Source: Candidatus Fredericiella danica
GTDB lineage: Bacteria > Chloroflexota > Anaerolineae > Caldilineales > Caldilineaceae
Assembly: GCA_016713335.1 (NCBI GenBank)
Contig: JADJPH010000009.1
Coordinates: forward strand, 1-64,000
Reading direction: 5' to 3'
Length of the DNA: 64,000 nt
Shown: in pieces, positions 40,951 to 50,485 of the stretch
Numbering within the stretch: the first letter of the stretch is position 1
How the letters are laid out: each line of letters starts with the position of its first letter
Made by a program: the position numbers and the translations under genes
Notes under the pieces: model-generated
Told to the model about the DNA's origin: nothing
What the model saw: only the letters and a program-made list of their open reading frames with translations
Databases searched by the model: none

Positions 40951-42626
40951 ATGAACCGATCGCGCGCACATTCTGTTTTGCGCTGGTTGGGGCTGCTCAT
41001 GGTCGTGAGCCTGGTGCTCTCGGCCTGCGCTGCGCCTGCTGCCGCACCAAGTGCCGCCCCTGCGGCCACCGAGGCTGCCGCCGGGTGAAGCCGCTGCGCC
41101 CGCCGTAGGTGGCGAAGTCAGCCGCGAAGACACGTTGATCTACGCTGCTGACCTGACCGACATCATCACCCTGGATCCCGCCGTGGCCTATGAGTTTGGC
41201 GGCATCCTACCTGCGGGTAACATGTATGAGACCCTGGTCTCCTTCAATCCCGGCGAGGTTGGTAAACTGGTTCCCGTATTGGCAACGACCTGGGATGTTG
41301 CTGAAGACGGTGACAACTGGAAGTTGACCTTCAGCCTGGACCCGAACGCCAAATTCGCCTCGGGCAACCCGGTCACAGCCGATGACGTCGTCTTTCGTGG
41401 GCACGCACGCTTGACATCAATGGCTCGCCGGCCTTCCTGCTGAGCGACGTCTGCCAGATCACGAAGGGAAAAGTGCCACGGCTGTTGACGCTGCCACCGT
41501 CGAAGTAAAGATCCCCAAGGCCGTCAGCCCGCAGGTTTGCCTTTCGGTGTTGACCTTTACGGTTGCGGCTGTCGTCGAAAAGGCCGCAGTTGAGCCCAAC
41601 ATGGGCAGTGATTTTGGCAACGCCTGGCTGAATGACAATTCCGCGCCCGGCCCATACGTGCTGAATAACTGGGATCGCTCCGTCAGTGTGACGCTCGACG
41701 CCAACCCGAACTACTGGGGCGGAACACCGGCGCCGCTCAAGCGCGTCATTCTGCAGAACATCCCGGAGAGCGCCAATCGGCAGGCTGCTGTCGAAACCGG
41801 CGATGCCGACCTTGCCCAGGATCTCGGTCCGGAACAGGTTGCTGCGCTAGAAGGAAATCCCGATCTGACGCTGGACAAGGTGCTGTCGACCCTCCTGGTT
41901 TACACCTCGGTCAACGCGACGATGCCGCCGTTTGACAATCCCGATGCGCGCCAGGCGCTGCGCTACGCGATCAACTACGACAACATCATGACGCTGCTGG
42001 GCGGTAACGCCGAACTGGTGCAGGAGATCATCCCGATCAGCTTCGCCGGTCACACGGGCAAGAATCCGTTCACGCAGGACATCGCCAAGGCGAAGGAACT
42101 ACTGGCCAAGGCCGGCGTCGCCGAAGGCACCAAGGTGCCCTTCACCGTAGCGACCGCGACCGCACCGGGTGGTGTCGATTGGGCGACCATCGCCGCCTCG
42201 ATCCGGGCTGACCTGGCGCAGGTTGGGTTGGAAGGTGAGATCCAGCAGATGCAGCAATCCGAACTGCTCACAAAATACCGCGCGCAGGAACTGCCGATGC
42301 TACTGATGAACTGGGGACCCGACTTCCCGGATCCCGATGGCAACGGCACACCGTTCGCCAATTACGATGCGAAGTCGCTGGCATGGCGCAACAGCTGGAA
42401 TGACCCGCAGGCGATCGAACTGAGCAAGGCCGCCGCCGCCGAACTGGACGTCGACAAGCGCAACGAAATGTATGCCCAGTTGAGCGAGTACGTCCAGAAC
42501 AATGGCCCATTTGCCATGCTCTATCAGCCGACCCGTGTCTATGCGGTACGTAACAATATCGACGGCTTTGTCTATGACCCCAACGACACGCCGACCGTAA
42601 GTTTGTGGATGATTAGCAAGAAGTAA
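40951..42626 (+). CDS. Peptide/oligopeptide ABC transporter solute-binding lipoprotein (frameshifted)
   Basis: Family 5 (OppA/DppA) protein. Perfect AAGGAGG (40937-40943) before ATG; lipoprotein signal LLMVVSLVLSAC. Mature part: DTLIYAADLTDIITLDPA, WDVAEDGDNWKLTFSLDPNAKF, YVLNNWDRSVSVTLDANPNYWGG, DARQALRYAINYDNIM, LLMNWGPDFPDPDG. Frames change near 41085, 41400 and 41475; the linking piece codes WARTLDINGSPAFLLSDVCQ. About 555 residues when joined. Followed by the cognate permeases. Confidence 0.88.
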
Positions 42627-42629
42627 CAC

Positions 42630-42757
42630 GGAGACAAGCAGACAAGGAGACAAGGAGACAAGGAGACAAGGCAAAGCCCCAGTCTCCCAGTCTCCCAGTC
42701 TCTTTGTCTCCCAGTCCCTTGTCTGTCTCTTTGTCTCTTGTCTCTTTGTCTGCTCTA
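42630..42757. repeat. Tandem octamer repeats forming a large inverted repeat
   Basis: AGACAAGG-type units (about 42640-42672) are followed by CAGTCTCC units and then GTCTCTTTGTCTC/TTGTCTC units (to about 42750). The AGACAAGGAGACAAGG side is complementary to the CTTGTCTCTTTGTCTC side, so the RNA could fold into a long hairpin between the solute-binding protein and permease genes, possibly reducing downstream expression (inference). Confidence 0.7.
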
Positions 42758-42768
42758 CAGGCGCCTCT

Positions 42769-43776
42769 ATGACCCGCTTTGTGATTCGCCGTATTCTCGG
42801 CCTCCTGTTCGTTCTATTCGGCGTGACTATTATGACCTTTGCGCTGGCGCAGTTGGTGCCGGCTGACCCGGTGGCGGCGGCGTTGGGGTCAAATGCACGT
42901 GACGATCAGATCGAGGCCTACCGCAAGCAACTGGGACTGGATCAGCCGGCGCCGGTGCGCTACGTCATCTATATGAAAAACCTGCTGCAGGGTGACCTGG
43001 GCGCATCGATCCGGACGCGGCGCCCGGTGATGGATGACCTGATTGATTATCTGCCGGCCACGATCGAACTCTCGCTGGCAGCCATGACGATTGCACTCCT
43101 TGTCGGTGTCCCGATCGGTGTCTTTTCAGCGCTGCATCGCAATTCCTGGGTCGATGTGGTTGCCCGCATCTCGGCGATGGCCTTCGGCTCCATGCCGATC
43201 TTCTATATTGGTCTGCTGGCCCTGGGTTTCTTTTGGCGCCAGTTGCAGTGGCTGCCAGGTCCGGGCCGGCTGGATGCGACGATGCAGCCGCCGCAACGGA
43301 TTACCGGACTATTTACTTTTGATGCCGCCGTGACTGGAAATTGGCCCGTTTTCTGGAATGCATCGGCGCATCTAATTTTGCCTGGTCTGATCTTGGCCTT
43401 GTTTTCGACCGCCGTCCTGCTGCGCATGACGCGTTCATCGATGTTGGAGATACTTGGCCAGGACTACATTCGCACCGCCCGCGCCAAGGGGTTGAATGAG
43501 CGCAATGTCCTTTACCGGCACGCTTTCAAGAACGCGCTTCCCCCCATTCTGACGACGACGGGCATCGTCTTTGGCAGCCTGTTGAGCGGCGCCGTATTGA
43601 CCGAAACCATCTTTAATTGGCCTGGATTGGGCCGTTATGCGACGACCTCCGTCACCACGCTGGACTATCCGGCGGTGTTGGGGGTGACCCTGGTGGCGGC
43701 GACGATCTACCCGCTCGTCAATACACTGATTGATATCAGCTACACGGCGGTTGACCCGCGGGTGCGCATCGATTAG
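42769..43776 (+). CDS. Peptide ABC transporter permease, DppB type
   Basis: 335 residues, six helices. N-terminal FVIRRILGLLFVLFGVTIMTF typical of DppB/OppB; LVPADPVAAALG; EAA-like loop YIRTARAKGLNERNVLYRHAFKNALPP; GAVLTETIFNWPGLGRY; C-terminus YTAVDPRVRID. First permease of the dipeptide/oligopeptide system. Intact. No DppD/DppF ATPases are found downstream. Confidence 0.92.
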   Translation: MTRFVIRRILGLLFVLFGVTIMTFALAQLVPADPVAAALGSNARDDQIEAYRKQLGLDQPAPVRYVIYMKNLLQGDLGASIRTRRPVMDDLIDYLPATIELSLAAMTIALLVGVPIGVFSALHRNSWVDVVARISAMAFGSMPIFYIGLLALGFFWRQLQWLPGPGRLDATMQPPQRITGLFTFDAAVTGNWPVFWNASAHLILPGLILALFSTAVLLRMTRSSMLEILGQDYIRTARAKGLNERNVLYRHAFKNALPPILTTTGIVFGSLLSGAVLTETIFNWPGLGRYATTSVTTLDYPAVLGVTLVAATIYPLVNTLIDISYTAVDPRVRID

Positions 43777-43863
43777 CGGCGATTACGCCGGCGCAATGCA
43801 AATGCGGTGGGCACGATCGATCGTGCCCGCACGGTAACAAACCTAGACGAGAATCACAATTCG

Positions 43864-44758
43864 ATGTCCTTAACGACTGCTCAAAAAGTTGTTTCTGCGA
43901 ATCCCCTTTCTGCAACTGCGCAATCGCCGCGCCAGTTGTTCTGGCGCCGGTTTCGCAAAGAGAAGACTGCGATGATCGGCTTGACGATCATCGTCATCTT
44001 TTTTGGCATGGCGTTGCTCGCCCCGCTCCTGGCGCCCACCGATCCCTTGCAGCAGGAAATTGTCAACGGCTTGAAGCCGCCATCCGCCGAGCACTGGCTT
44101 GGCACCGACAAGTTGGGGCGCGACATTCTGAGTCGCATGCTTTATGGCGCCCGGATTTCGCTGGTGTCAGGGATTTTCGTCGTCGCGATGGCCGGGACTT
44201 TTGGCACCGTTGTCGGCCTGCTGGCTGGGTACCGCGGCCATTGGTGGGATGAAAGTTTGATGCGCATCACGGACATCTTCTTTGCCTTTCCGAGCCTGAT
44301 TCTGGCGATGGCGATTGCGGGCGTTGGGACCCAGCCTGCAGACGGCGCTGATTGCCGTGGCGGTAGTGACCTGGCCCACCTATGCGCGCCTGATGCGTGG
44401 GCAGGTGCTGATCCTGCGAGATCGTGAGTTTGTGCAGGCCGCCAGATCGATTGGGTCCGGCGGTGGGCTGATTCTGCGCCGGCACCTCTTTCCCAATACG
44501 CTCTCGCCATTGCTAGTGCAAGCCAGCTTCGACATGGGCACCGTCATTCTGGCGGTGGCAGGGTTGAGCTTTATCGGTTTTGGCGCGCAGCCACCGACGC
44601 CCGAGTGGGGCGTGATGATCAGCGAAGGGCGCAACTATATCACCACCCACTGGTGGTTGGCTTTCTTCCCGGCGATGGGGATGCTCTTTGCGGTGGCAGG
44701 GTTTAATCTGCTGGGGGATGGGCTGCGCGATGTGTTGGATCCGCGGCTGCGGAAATAA
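43864..44758 (+). CDS. Peptide ABC transporter permease, DppC type (one frameshift)
   Basis: ATG 43864 (the frame opens at 43807). N-terminal cytoplasmic segment and helix MIGLTIIVIFFGMALLAPLL, then HWLGTDKLGRDILSRMLYGARISL, which is diagnostic of DppC/OppC; EAA loop VQAARSIGSGGGLILRRHLFPN; WGVMISEGRNYI; GDGLRDVLDPRL. A break near 44325 (one missing base beside GGG) links the two frames, restoring AGALGPSLQTALIA. About 298 residues. Confidence 0.92.
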
Positions 44759-44778
44759 CCGAAACTCGAAGCTTCGAG

Positions 44779-45372
44779 TTATGGGGTAGGCTGTGGAGGT
44801 TGACGATTTGCCACTGGGTTGACCCGGTACCAGGGCGTGCCCAACCAGGGCAGCAGCCAGCGGTCGAGACCCCACCAGCCGGCCACCTTCCAGCCCATGA
44901 TGAGCAGGATCGCAATGGCGAAGAGCAGGGCATTGCTGCTCGCGGAGCCGGCCATGATGAAGTTCCAGTTCATGAAAGCGCCGAAGAAGGCGGCGATGCC
45001 GGTCAGTGCGCCGAGAATCAGCGCCACGCCGATCAAGATTTCGCCCCAGGCAATCAGGGGGCCGAACCAGGTATACCAGCCCTGATCCAACATGAGTTGG
45101 ATGAAGTTGCGATACCAATCAAAGGCGATCGGTGCTCTGCCGCCCTCGGGGATCCCCACGGCGGTCGTCCAGAAGCCTTTGAGCGGCTCCCCGGTCATCC
45201 ACACGCCGCCGCTGATCTTGCCCCAACCGGAGTTGAGCCAGGTGTAGCCCAGGTAAACGCGCAAGATGAGCCAGAACCAGGCCAGCCGCGTCGAGGAAAA
45301 TAGAAAACGGGCGAACGGTGGATCGGGAATCAAGATTTCGCCACGTGCGTTTACGATGGACTTTGACGCCAT
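44779..45372 (-). CDS. DoxX-family membrane protein
   Basis: 197 residues from ATG 45372 (GGGAGAG upstream; the open frame to 45429 lacks a site). Four hydrophobic helices: WFWLILRVYLGYTWLNSGWGKI, WYTWFGPLIAWGEILIGVALILG, IAAFFGAFMNWNFIMAG and LLFAIAILLIMGWKVAGWW. DoxX proteins are linked to terminal oxidases or thiol/oxidant stress in various bacteria. Convergent with dppC. Intact. Confidence 0.86.
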   Translation of the reverse strand: MASKSIVNARGEILIPDPPFARFLFSSTRLAWFWLILRVYLGYTWLNSGWGKISGGVWMTGEPLKGFWTTAVGIPEGGRAPIAFDWYRNFIQLMLDQGWYTWFGPLIAWGEILIGVALILGALTGIAAFFGAFMNWNFIMAGSASSNALLFAIAILLIMGWKVAGWWGLDRWLLPWLGTPWYRVNPVANRQPPQPTP

Positions 45373-45447
45373 TACGGCTCTCCCAACACAGGTTGATAGA
45401 TGGTTGTTATGTCGGGGTTGCCTTGACATTTACTGCTTGTTAGGTTA

Positions 45448-45506
45448 ACGAGTCATGCGTCACCAGTCACTCGTGACGCATGACTCGTGCTTAGTAAAGC
45501 GCTTTA
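45448..45506. repeat. Perfect 16-bp inverted repeat plus adjacent palindrome
   Basis: ACGAGTCATGCGTCAC (45448-45463) and its exact complement (45473-45488) enclose a 9-base loop. The palindrome TAAAGCGCTTTA (45495-45506) follows 6 bases later and resembles the LacI-type operators at 1562-1587. It lies between doxX and the Ada-like gene on the minus strand. Confidence 0.7.
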
Positions 45507-45559
45507 GATCAGGGGCATGCTATCACAGATGCAGCATCGCGACAACTTAACACCATTTT

Positions 45560-45802
45560 TTACCCGGCGAATCCCACATCGCGCGCTTTTTCTCGCATAC
45601 AATGACCGCAGGGTCGATAGCCAGCCGCCATTGCTTCGGCTGCATCGACAAAGAAAACCCGGTTTTCGCGTTTCATCCTACGCCCGCTACCACAATCCAG
45701 CCGCCCATAGATTTTGAGGCGCCGGTTGCCGGCATAGCAGATTGCCCCGCTACGCAGCAGGGCGAAGAGTTCGGCATCGCTTAATTCGGCGTGGCGCCAC
45801 AT
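45560..45802 (-). CDS. Small Ada-type metal-binding domain protein
   Basis: 80 residues from ATG 45802, which directly follows the stop of the upstream lipoprotein gene (TAACCATG). KIYGRLDCGSGRRMKRENRVFF and AAGYRPCGHCM correspond to the methylated-DNA-sensor zinc-binding fold of Ada N-terminal domains, but without methyltransferase or AraC parts. Common as a stand-alone protein; role not known, perhaps nucleic acid binding. Confidence 0.78.
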   Translation of the reverse strand: MWRHAELSDAELFALLRSGAICYAGNRRLKIYGRLDCGSGRRMKRENRVFFVDAAEAMAAGYRPCGHCMREKARDVGFAG

Positions 45803-45804
45803 GG

Positions 45805-46449
45805 TTAGCGGTAGAAGTCGACCCACTGCACCTTCAAGACGCCGTCTGCATCCTGGAGAAGGGCACTGGGAATGGTGATAGCGAAGTAACCCTCTTTGAG
45901 CGGGATCGCAGGCGTCTCTCCTGCTGCCGGGATGATTTCGATCGGTGTCCAGTAGGCATCGCCTGCCGCGAGTGTTTGTTCTGCACTGTCTGCCTGGATA
46001 AGGCTTTCGCGTACGGGGAAGGGTGGAGAACTGCTGACTGAGGCTTGCACCGTACTGGCGCCACCGGTTAGTTCGAGTTCTTCCAGCCCGGAAAGGTGAA
46101 GGTGTAGTTGTAATGTAGTGGGGGCATTGCCGGCAGGCCAGGTAATCGTGGCGCCCCCAATACCGCTGGCGCTGTGGAGTTCGACGATCACCGGGGTGTC
46201 TTCGCCAGGCACATCAGTGCTCGGCAGGGTGAGCAGTGTAACCCCAAAGACTTCGAGTGCCACCCGATCGTCTTCTCCAGTTCCATCGGCCCCTGCCGTC
46301 ACCGTGGCGTAATCATCGGCTTTGGACAATTCTACAGTGATGGGTGGTGGTGGCGTAACGGGCCGGCATGCTGCCAGCAGGCTGACGACGCCGCAACAGA
46401 TTCCGCATCCCCATAGGAGGTGTTTCCAGTGCGTGGTTTGCATGCCCAT
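45805..46449 (-). CDS. Hypothetical lipoprotein
   Basis: 214 residues from ATG 46449. Lipoprotein signal with lipobox SLLAAC, then PVTPPPPITVELSKADD. The rest is beta-rich (VALEVFGVTLLTLP, TPVIVELHSASGIGGATITWP, TLQLHLHLSGLEELELTGG) and ends YFAITIPSALLQDADGVLKVQWVDFYR. No family recognised; the end resembles a discoidin-like/carbohydrate-binding beta-sandwich strand pattern, but that is a guess. Lies between acylphosphatase and the Ada-like gene in the same direction. Confidence 0.6.
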   Translation of the reverse strand: MGMQTTHWKHLLWGCGICCGVVSLLAACRPVTPPPPITVELSKADDYATVTAGADGTGEDDRVALEVFGVTLLTLPSTDVPGEDTPVIVELHSASGIGGATITWPAGNAPTTLQLHLHLSGLEELELTGGASTVQASVSSSPPFPVRESLIQADSAEQTLAAGDAYWTPIEIIPAAGETPAIPLKEGYFAITIPSALLQDADGVLKVQWVDFYR

Positions 46450-46459
46450 TTGCACCTTT

Positions 46460-46735
46460 TTATCGGATCTCAAAGCGTCCAAACTCGCCGGTGCCGTCCA
46501 TCCAATTCAGATCGACGCGTTCCACGTAGGCAGCAGAGGGGCCATGGTTGAGCCAGGCAGCCAATTGCTTCAGGGCAGCTTCCGGACCCTCCGCCACGAC
46601 GCGCACGGTGCCGTTCACCCGGTTGGCGACCCAGCCGGTCACGTGGAGGCTGTTGGCTTCCAGCAGGGTGTAATGCCGAAAGGCGACGCCCTGGACACGG
46701 CCATAGATCGTCGCTTCGATGCGTTTTGGTTCCAT
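46460..46735 (-). CDS. acyP: Acylphosphatase
   Basis: 91 residues. Signature KRIEATIYGRVQGVAFRHYT with the catalytic Arg in VQGVAFR, then LHVTGWVANRVNGTVRVVAEG with the catalytic Asn (GWVANRVNG). Full length for the family. Hydrolyses carboxyl-phosphate bonds. Intact. Confidence 0.95.
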   Translation of the reverse strand: MEPKRIEATIYGRVQGVAFRHYTLLEANSLHVTGWVANRVNGTVRVVAEGPEAALKQLAAWLNHGPSAAYVERVDLNWMDGTGEFGRFEIR

Positions 46736-46760
46736 GAGGCCTTTGGCTACACCTGGTTAC

Positions 46761-47579
46761 CTACCGGTTCCCGGATTTCCTCCGGTGTTGTGGTTTTGCC
46801 TGTTGCTCCTTGGCGAGTTGTGCGTTGATTGCTGCTCGCAACTGCTCCAATTCTTCCGGCGCTAGCCCCGCCAGCCGCTCCTCCGGCGACAGCCCGGCTA
46901 GCCGCTCCTCCGGCGACAGCACTGCCAACATCGCCTCCGGCGACAGCACTGCCAACATTTCCTCCGGCGTTGCGCTTGCGATCGCCTGCTTGCGCAACTT
47001 GTCGCCAATGACCATCACATCTTCGACAGTCAATTCCTTTTGCATCGCGTTCTCCTCCATCTGATACAGCCGCTGCAGCCCAAAGACCACCGCCAGCAGT
47101 TGCTCTGCCCACGGGGTCACCGTATGCTGCCGCACCACAGTACTAATCGTTTCCCGCCGCACCCGCTGTTGGCTGGCAAAGAGCCGCAGAAATTCATTCT
47201 GCGGTTCATGCCGCAGTTGATTCAACACCAGCAGCACGATCTGGTCCAGCAGCGGCTGTGCCGTCACATACACTCCAGGATGTTCTGCCGGTGTATAGCC
47301 AAAGCGGGCCAGAAATGCGCGCTGCGGCGTCTTGGCGCTGACCACGTAGGTTTGCAGTTCCCCGGCTGCCAGTTGCTGCGTTTGGCGATAGAAGTAGTCA
47401 TAGCCAAGCGCCTGCTGGAGCGCTGCCGCATTGCACGATTCCGTAAATTTGCATTCAAGCAGGTGGTGGCTCGCTTGCCGATCCCGGACACCGTCCGGCA
47501 ACAACTGACGCTGCGCCTCCGACCAGTGCCGCCCGTGCCGCCGCAGCAATAGAATGTCCGCCTTGGGCGGCTCACTCAT
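46761..47579 (-). CDS. PD-(D/E)XK nuclease-like protein with C-terminal tandem repeats
   Basis: 272 residues. ADILLLRRHGRHWSEAQR and HHLLECKFTES (E-x-K) suit a PD-(D/E)XK fold as in Rpn/transposase-associated nucleases. The C-terminal part is a helical repeat (SPEERLAGL, SPEAMLAVL, APEELEQL), coded by tandem 30-bp-type repeats at about 46860-46965. In-frame sequence continues upstream of the ATG (TPVDITVETELQVM), so the true start may be the ATG at 47709 reached through a frameshift. Such proteins are multi-copy in Chloroflexota and cyanobacteria; function uncertain. Confidence 0.62.
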   Translation of the reverse strand: MSEPPKADILLLRRHGRHWSEAQRQLLPDGVRDRQASHHLLECKFTESCNAAALQQALGYDYFYRQTQQLAAGELQTYVVSAKTPQRAFLARFGYTPAEHPGVYVTAQPLLDQIVLLVLNQLRHEPQNEFLRLFASQQRVRRETISTVVRQHTVTPWAEQLLAVVFGLQRLYQMEENAMQKELTVEDVMVIGDKLRKQAIASATPEEMLAVLSPEAMLAVLSPEERLAGLSPEERLAGLAPEELEQLRAAINAQLAKEQQAKPQHRRKSGNR

Positions 47580-47786
47580 GACCTGTAGTTCTGTCTCAAC
47601 CGTAATATCTACCGGCGTCAGGACGAGTTCCAGCCCTTGGCCAGCAACTGGTGGCGCAACACGCGATAGCCAGGCCGTTCACTTGACGATGATTGGTGGC
47701 GTGGGGCATCCGTCATGTCCAAAGTATACTCGCATCAATACTCCGTCACAAGCGGCAGTCCAGGCGCCCCAGACTGAGACCATCAA

Positions 47787-48975
47787 TCAGGGCCACGAAC
47801 GTGAGCGAGTGGTTCGCCGCGCCCTGGCAGGCCGAGCGCTGCGCAGCGCCACCAGCCAGCGATACGGATAGTACAGCGGCACGAGGTATGGCGCGTGAAC
47901 CGTGTACCGAGAGCGCATGAAGTTAGCCGAGGGGAATAAATTCTCCCACGCATAGCCGGCTCGCGTCCGCCACCCCGGCAACCCTGCGATATCGGTCCAA
48001 AATCTTCCCGCTACGGAACCGTGGGCAGCGGCCAGCCGGGTGAGCGCACGGCGCTCGCGAGCCGTCGGTTCTAGCTCGCACACCGCAGATACGACGCCTG
48101 CCGGGATTGCAACACCCCATTCCTGCGCACAGGCGGGCAGGATCTCCTGCAACGGGGTGACCAGGTCGTATTGCTGTGCGCGCTGGATCACGGTGGTCCA
48201 GTCGATCGTTGCCTCGTAATGCGCAATCACTTCAGCAATGTCATGCTTCCACAGCAGTTTCGTCTCCCCGCGGTGGTGCAGGGCGAGGTGCCCGCAGAGA
48301 TGTAGCAACAACGCCTCCGGGCACAACACGTCGGCATCCGCCTCCCCCACCTTGACCGGCTGCGCAGTCCGCCAGAACCAATCCATATCGATGTGCACCT
48401 GGTGATGGGGGGAATCAAACAGGGACCAGTGAAGCTCAACCAATACGCCCGACGACTGCGGCCCGCGAAGCATGATTTCATTTTCATACGCAAACGCCGT
48501 TCCCATGCGTGGATCGTGGTGTAGCGGTGTGAAGCCAAGGGAACCAAGCAGTGCTATCGCCCGGGCGACATCCGCTTGCCGCACCAACAGATCGAGGTCG
48601 GTCATCGGTCGCAGCCCGGCCTGCCGGTAAACCGTCACGATGAGCGCCGCGCCCTTGAGCAGAAGGACCGGGATGCCAGCGTTGTTGAAACTATGCAGCA
48701 TCTCTTCGAGTTGCACCAGCATGAACATGCTGCGTGCGTAACAAGCTGTAAATGCCTGCTGCAGCCAGGTCTCCAGCGCGAGCGGCGCCAGTTCACGGCC
48801 GGCGAGCACGGCGTAGAGCAGCGGCGCAACGCCTCCTGCGGCGGCGATAGGGCGCAACTCCTCCCACTCCACCGCTTCGCTGCTCACCAGCGCACGTACT
48901 TCGTCCAGGCAAGCCGGTTCCCACCGCGCGCAGACCGAGCACCAGCAAACGCTCAAGCCGCGCCGCAGGCGCCAC
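47787..48975 (-). CDS. Nucleotidyltransferase-fold protein (NTP_transf_5-like), last gene of the RiPP-like operon
   Basis: Core: GIPVLLLKGAALIVTVYRQAG with RPMTDLDLLVRQADV (a Pol-beta-type D-x-D and KG motif), LLHLCGHLALHHRGETKL, and FMRSRYTVHAPYLVPLYYPYRW near the end. These match the NTP_transf_5 family often found beside PqqD/HprK-like genes. A frame change near 48925 joins it to the upstream frame (APAARLERLLVLGLR); GTG 48975 is a tentative start. The last 11 residues and TGA (47787-47789) are supplied by a copy of the intergenic repeat. May modify or sense the peptide product; role inferred from position only. Confidence 0.72.
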
Positions 48976-49557
48976 AGGCACAGGGACGGCCTTATCCTGG
49001 GGCAGCCCCGCCTGCTGACCCGTGACGGTGCTGCTCTGCCTGCGTGGAAAACCGGGAAGCCGTGCCAGCAGGCGCACGCAGCGCCGCCGCATGCACAGCG
49101 CGGCCCGCATTTGGTGCACCTGCCAGCCGGCACGTTGGCGCAGCGCGATGACGCGCGCCTGGATCTGCCGGCTGCGTCCGTCCAAACGGAAATAACTCAC
49201 ACCCGGTTCTGCGGTGTGCACGGAGGACACCCGGCCCAGCACAGCATCTTCGGTCACCGGTGGATCAGGCGCCCGGCACGCGTCGCCCTGAGTCTGCACC
49301 ACCAGCGGCTGCCCCGGCTGTCGGCGGATGTGCACGACACGGTGCAGGAGCAGACGGGAGCCGGCCAATCCGCGCTGCCGGCAGAGCACAAGGTCGCCAC
49401 AGCGCAACTCGGCAGGGTGCACGCGCCGCAGCGTGACCGTCTCGCCGCCGGCCAGAAAGGGGCGCATGCTGGCGCCGGTCACGACAAACTGCGCCGACAG
49501 ACCGGCTGCCAGCAGGTCGACCAGGATCTGGGTGGCTGCAGGGTCTGCCAGGTTCAT
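48793..49557 (-). CDS. S26/S24-type signal-peptidase-like protein
   Basis: The N-terminal 150 residues carry the fold: FVVTGASMRPFLAGGETVTLRRV (nucleophile Ser in SMRP), CGDLVLCRQRG, LLLHRVVHI (a His where ER/archaeal-type signal peptidases have their base), and VLGRVSSVH. The lysine of classic LepB is absent. Little hydrophobic anchor is visible. ATG 49557 shares a base with the kinase TGA (TGATG). After about residue 165 the frame carries sequence belonging to the next protein (RLERLLVLGLR), with no stop in between, so this may be a fusion or an indel-obscured boundary. Candidate leader protease of the pathway (inference). Confidence 0.68.
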   Translation of the reverse strand: MNLADPAATQILVDLLAAGLSAQFVVTGASMRPFLAGGETVTLRRVHPAELRCGDLVLCRQRGLAGSRLLLHRVVHIRRQPGQPLVVQTQGDACRAPDPPVTEDAVLGRVSSVHTAEPGVSYFRLDGRSRQIQARVIALRQRAGWQVHQMRAALCMRRRCVRLLARLPGFPRRQSSTVTGQQAGLPQDKAVPVPVAPAARLERLLVLGLRAVGTGLPGRSTCAGEQRSGGVGGVAPYRRRRRRCAAALRRARRP

Positions 49558-50482
49558 CAGAGCCGCCCGACAAATGCATGGAGTTCGTCCACAACCCCCG
49601 TAGCCGGCGACCAGGAGAGTTCGAACGCCGGGATCTGGCGCAACAGACGCTCGCAGCTCTCGAGCTGGCCGGACAGCAGTTCCGGTTCATGCCACAGAAC
49701 CGAGGGGACGGGGAGCAGGCGGTCAAGCGCGTCCTGCGCACTGAGCGCACGGATCACGGTGTCGTCCCCCCTGGCCGGGAAAAGGATGGCAGCCAACGGC
49801 GCACTGGCGTTCACCGCCACCTGCGCGCCGCCAGGCCAGGGTGTGCCGTACGCCTGGTGGGCGCCGTCCTGCCAGCGGACGAGGATCCGATCGTCGCTCA
49901 ACAGACCTGCCCCATCGCGCGCCAGAAATTGCCGTGCCAGCGTCGATTTACCCGCCCCGGAGACGCCGGGGAAGATCAGCCCGCGGCCTTCGCGCACCAG
50001 CCCCGCAGCGTGGACGAGAATGCCCCACGCTGGGCAAGGTAATAGACCATCAGCAACTGGTTGACCGGGTAGCCGGCCGCGTTGCCCAGTTCAACGACCC
50101 CATCGTTGCGCGCTTTCAAGTGCGCCGGCCCACAGTAGACTCTTGCATCGCATGCATCACCGTCCCATTGGGCGATCAGTCCGGGAGGTTGGGAGTCGTT
50201 TGCCGCACCGATGCACAGGCAGCGCGCAGTACCGCGACGCCGAATGGACCATGCCGGACCGCTGGAAAGAAGCGTGTGCCACGCTCCCAGATTGGGCATC
50301 TCCCCGGCCACGAGATTAACGTGGATGTCACCTGCGGCTGGTGGATGGCGACTAGCGAATTCAGCCTCAATCGTATTCTGCTCTGCGGGGAAGACCCCCG
50401 CGGGGTAGCTCACGCAGTACTCAATGCCAGCAATGTGTTGGCGCATTTCACAGCCTGGAAAACTGAATGCGGTCTGGATCAC
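49557..50482 (-). CDS. HPr kinase (HprK)-related P-loop kinase
   Basis: Walker A LIFPGVSGAGKSTLARQF, then GLLSDDRILVRW (the DD of HprK-type kinases) and an N-terminal beta domain (GDIHVNLVAGEMPNLG, NQLLMVYYLAQRG). A break near 50008 is one missing C (restoring GAFLVHAAGLVREGRG). About 308 residues from GTG 50482; ATG 50446 with AGG upstream is an alternative. GTG lies 3 bases after the precursor stop. HprK-like proteins in lasso and other RiPP clusters phosphorylate the peptide, suggesting that role here (inference). Confidence 0.75.
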
Positions 50483-50485
50483 TGC

